Shown here in pieces: positions 62,517-64,000 of a stretch of DNA of 64,000 nt. The notes under the pieces were generated by a model. The model saw only the letters and a program-made list of their open reading frames with translations, did no database searches and was not told the origin of the DNA. The stretch's first letter is position 1. Each line of letters opens with the position of its first letter. Both the position numbers and the translations under genes were made by a program. The DNA comes from Bradyrhizobium sp. 190 (GTDB lineage Bacteria; Pseudomonadota; Alphaproteobacteria; Rhizobiales; Xanthobacteraceae). The stretch lies in the NCBI RefSeq assembly GCF_023073415.1, contig NZ_JADPJL010000012.1, forward strand, positions 632,501-696,500. The letters are read 5' to 3'.

Positions 62517-62599
62517 ACGCAAGCTCAGATCACACTCCCCACGCAGTGGCGTACATTAGCCCGATGCGGACCTTCGCGTCTGGATGCTCTGACCGGTTG

Positions 62600-63070
62600 T
62601 TAATCTGGCCAAATCTCCCGCTTGCGTTCATCAAAGCGGAGCACGCGTTTGCTATCGGTCCACCGCGCGACCTCGCCCTCCATTCCATCCGGATCCCTGA
62701 AGGTAACGAGACGGATGGCGCCGAAATCCGTGATGGTCCCATCCGACGCGCCAGCCTTCACCAGACGTCGTCTGATTTCTTGTAAGCGCACTTCATCGTC
62801 TACCTTCAGCGCGAGATGATCTATGTGACCTCTCTTCCCCATCTGCATCGAGCCGTCTTCATACCCCGTTGGATCTGGCATTTGGAACGGATGGAGGGCG
62901 AAGCCTCCTCCAAGGTCGATAAGCGAGTGACGAAAAGTGCCGCCACCGGGACCGGGCTCGGAGAGATCGAACTTGGTCTCTGCATCGAAGACTTCTTCGT
63001 AGAAGCGAATGAAACGGTCCATGTTGCGTGTGAACACCGTGAGATGGTGTGCACCGGCGGTTACAGGCAT
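62600..63070 (-). CDS. VOC family protein (glyoxalase/dioxygenase fold)
   Basis: A 156-residue vicinal oxygen chelate protein. It has the two beta-alpha-beta units typical of the fold: HHLTVFTRNMDRFIRFYEEVFDAETKF at the start and HIDHLALKVDDEVRLQEIRRRL in the second half, with candidate metal His in both and RDPDGMEGEVARW at the end. GGGAGG before the ATG at 63070 gives a good ribosome binding site. The frame upstream belongs to a Bug-type fragment. The substrate is unknown. Confidence 0.85.
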   Translation of the reverse strand: MPVTAGAHHLTVFTRNMDRFIRFYEEVFDAETKFDLSEPGPGGGTFRHSLIDLGGGFALHPFQMPDPTGYEDGSMQMGKRGHIDHLALKVDDEVRLQEIRRRLVKAGASDGTITDFGAIRLVTFRDPDGMEGEVARWTDSKRVLRFDERKREIWPD

Positions 63071-63154
63071 ACCGGGCCTCCCTTGCCGAAACGCAGAGCA
63101 TAGCAAATCGCACTGAACCGGGCGACCTCGCCTCGCTCTTGGCGCGCTCCGGTT

Positions 63155-63256
63155 GGCGGTGGTCGGCACGTCAGGTGAGGTGGGCGTGCGTTTGGGGGCG
63201 CCGAGCGCAATCGGGCGCAGGGTGCCGGCCTTGATATGTGGCAGCAGCACCGGCGC
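63155..63256 (-). pseudogene. Fragment of a Bug/TctC binding protein gene
   Basis: This piece reads APVLLPHIKAGTLRPIALG and continues in the same pattern to PDVPTTA. It is clearly similar to the stretch LPVLLPQIKAGTLRPIAVG of the intact neighbouring gene, about 33 residues in all, with no start and no other parts of the gene on either side. It lies between the VOC gene and the intact gene's stop, and is a remnant of a duplicated or shortened paralog. Confidence 0.7.
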
Positions 63257-63264
63257 CGTGATGC

Positions 63265-64000
63265 TCACTTCGTCGTCACGACCCCCGCGTCCTTGATCAC
63301 CTTTGCCCATTTCTTGATTTCGCTGTCGATGAAGCCGCGGAAATGTTCCGGCGTGTCGCCGACCAGCGTCGCGCCCTGGGCTGCGAGCTTTTCCTTCACG
63401 GTCGGATCGGCCATCGCTTCGGTCGTGATCTTGTGCAAGGCCGCGACGATCGCCGACGGGGTGGCGGCGGGTGCCACCATGCCGTACCAGTTCTCGATGA
63501 TCATGCCGGGCATTCCAGCCTCGGCTGTGGTCGGCACCTCCATCGCGGTCGGCGCCCGCTCAGGCGCGCCGACTGCGATCGGCCGCAGGGTGCCGGCCTT
63601 GATCTGCGGCAACAGCACCGGCAGATCGAGAAACGTCATCTGCACCTGCTGGCCAATCAAATCGTTCACCGCCGGCGCGGCGCCGCGGTAGGGGACGTGC
63701 ACGATGTCGATATTGGCCGTCAGCTTGAGCAGTTCGCCCGCCAGATGCGGCAGGCTGCCGGGACCGGACGAAGCGAAATTCAGTTTCCCCGGCTGCGCCT
63801 TGGCGAGCGCGATCAGTTCTTTCATGTCCTTGGCGGGGACGTTGGTCGCAACCACCAGCATCTCGGGCACGGTTGCGACCAGCGTCACCGGCGCGAAATC
63901 CTTGAGCGTATCGTAGGCGACCCTTTCCATGCTCGGGCTGATGGCGAGGGCGCCCGCGCTCGAGATCGCGATGGTGTAGCCGTCGGGGGTGGCCTTTGCG
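63265..64000 (-). CDS. Bug family (TctC) tripartite tricarboxylate transporter binding protein, partial
   Basis: About 245 residues of a periplasmic Bug-type solute receptor; the frame remains open to the window end (AKATPDGYTIAISSAGALAISPS precedes the first internal Met at 63930), so the 5' part with the signal peptide is outside. Family-like text includes LNFASSGPGSLPHLAGELLKLTANIDIVHVPYRGAAPAVNDLIGQQV and TTAEAGMPGMIIENWYGMVAPA. Bug proteins bind small organic acids or other metabolites, often without the membrane partners nearby. The ligand is unknown. A fragment of a second copy lies just downstream. Confidence 0.88.
   Translation of the reverse strand, partial: AKATPDGYTIAISSAGALAISPSMERVAYDTLKDFAPVTLVATVPEMLVVATNVPAKDMKELIALAKAQPGKLNFASSGPGSLPHLAGELLKLTANIDIVHVPYRGAAPAVNDLIGQQVQMTFLDLPVLLPQIKAGTLRPIAVGAPERAPTAMEVPTTAEAGMPGMIIENWYGMVAPAATPSAIVAALHKITTEAMADPTVKEKLAAQGATLVGDTPEHFRGFIDSEIKKWAKVIKDAGVVTTK

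Noticed and set aside
62600..63310. A single 236-codon protein combining VOC and Bug-type text
   Set aside because: The VOC part has its own ATG and a strong GGGAGG site at 63070. The upstream part is a fragment of another gene joined only by an open frame.
1..64000. Search for CRISPR arrays, tRNA or rRNA genes, phage genes, integrases and secretion systems
   Set aside because: No regularly spaced direct repeats, tRNA-like cloverleaf text or phage/transposase proteins were recognised. A covariance search was not possible, so a lone small RNA gene could have been missed.

Overview
The window looks like chromosome of a Bradyrhizobium-type alphaproteobacterium (Rhizobiales). The evidence is high GC throughout, fold-back intergenic repeats of the kind that litter Bradyrhizobium chromosomes, a homospermidine synthase plus eukaryotic-type ornithine decarboxylase pair, a Zur-type operator, a FixK-type box and a ROSE-like RNA thermometer before an hsp20 gene. 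The species call is an inference from protein and repeat style, not from a marker gene. No rRNA, tRNA, CRISPR array, prophage or insertion sequence was recognised.

Layout. 1-7.2 kb: 3' end of htpG, a DUF3095 cyclase-like protein, DUF2147, a MATE exporter, a GNAT enzyme, Fe superoxide dismutase, the fluoride channel CrcB and a permease encoded as two half-genes. 7.3-10.6 kb: a small-gene, repeat-rich accessory stretch with a toxin-antitoxin pair whose toxin is scrambled by two compensating frameshifts, a Cys-rich microprotein with a cation transporter, three small exported or membrane proteins and repeats. 10.6-15.9 kb: a zinc-acquisition operon behind a Zur-like operator (His-rich microprotein, znuC, znuB, znuA, a COG0523/CobW metallochaperone, a WD40 protein). 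16-22.6 kb: a catabolic operon with an intradiol dioxygenase, a five-gene branched-chain-type ABC importer and an acetoacetate decarboxylase family protein. 22.6-28 kb: polyamine synthesis (homospermidine synthase, ornithine decarboxylase with a long structured leader), with Rid, GNAT and small membrane proteins.

28-38.3 kb: an M3 oligopeptidase, a DUF1007/NicO nickel-cobalt transporter pair, a thioesterase, and a heavy-metal RND efflux operon (adaptor plus pump, no outer-membrane factor gene) flanked by small exported metal-type proteins. 38.4-45.6 kb: MAPEG protein, ferrochelatase, a stomatin/NfeD pair, an HxlR-type regulator divergent from a carboxymuconolactone decarboxylase-like protein, arabinose-5-phosphate isomerase and an outer-membrane barrel protein. 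45.7-53.9 kb: a BA14K-type protein, glutamate synthase (gltD, gltB) and a secreted Pro/Ala-rich protein. 54-64 kb: two alpha/beta hydrolases, Hsp20 with its thermometer leader, a GFA protein, a putative heme-thiolate peroxidase-like protein, a class III cyclase-TPR protein, LysE and TauE exporters, a LysR regulator, a VOC protein and a Bug/TctC binding protein cut by the window end, with a fragment of a second Bug gene beside it.

Themes. Metal handling recurs: zinc uptake, CDF-like transport, NicO, heavy-metal RND, SodB and ferrochelatase. Most genes are ordinary core or transport functions. The most interesting signals are regulatory: a 22-bp-period tandem operator in the HxlR intergenic region, the ornithine decarboxylase leader with serial hairpins and a terminator-like element, the ROSE-like thermometer, the Zur operator with its His-rich first gene, and a pair of 125-bp palindromic repeats in opposite orientation.
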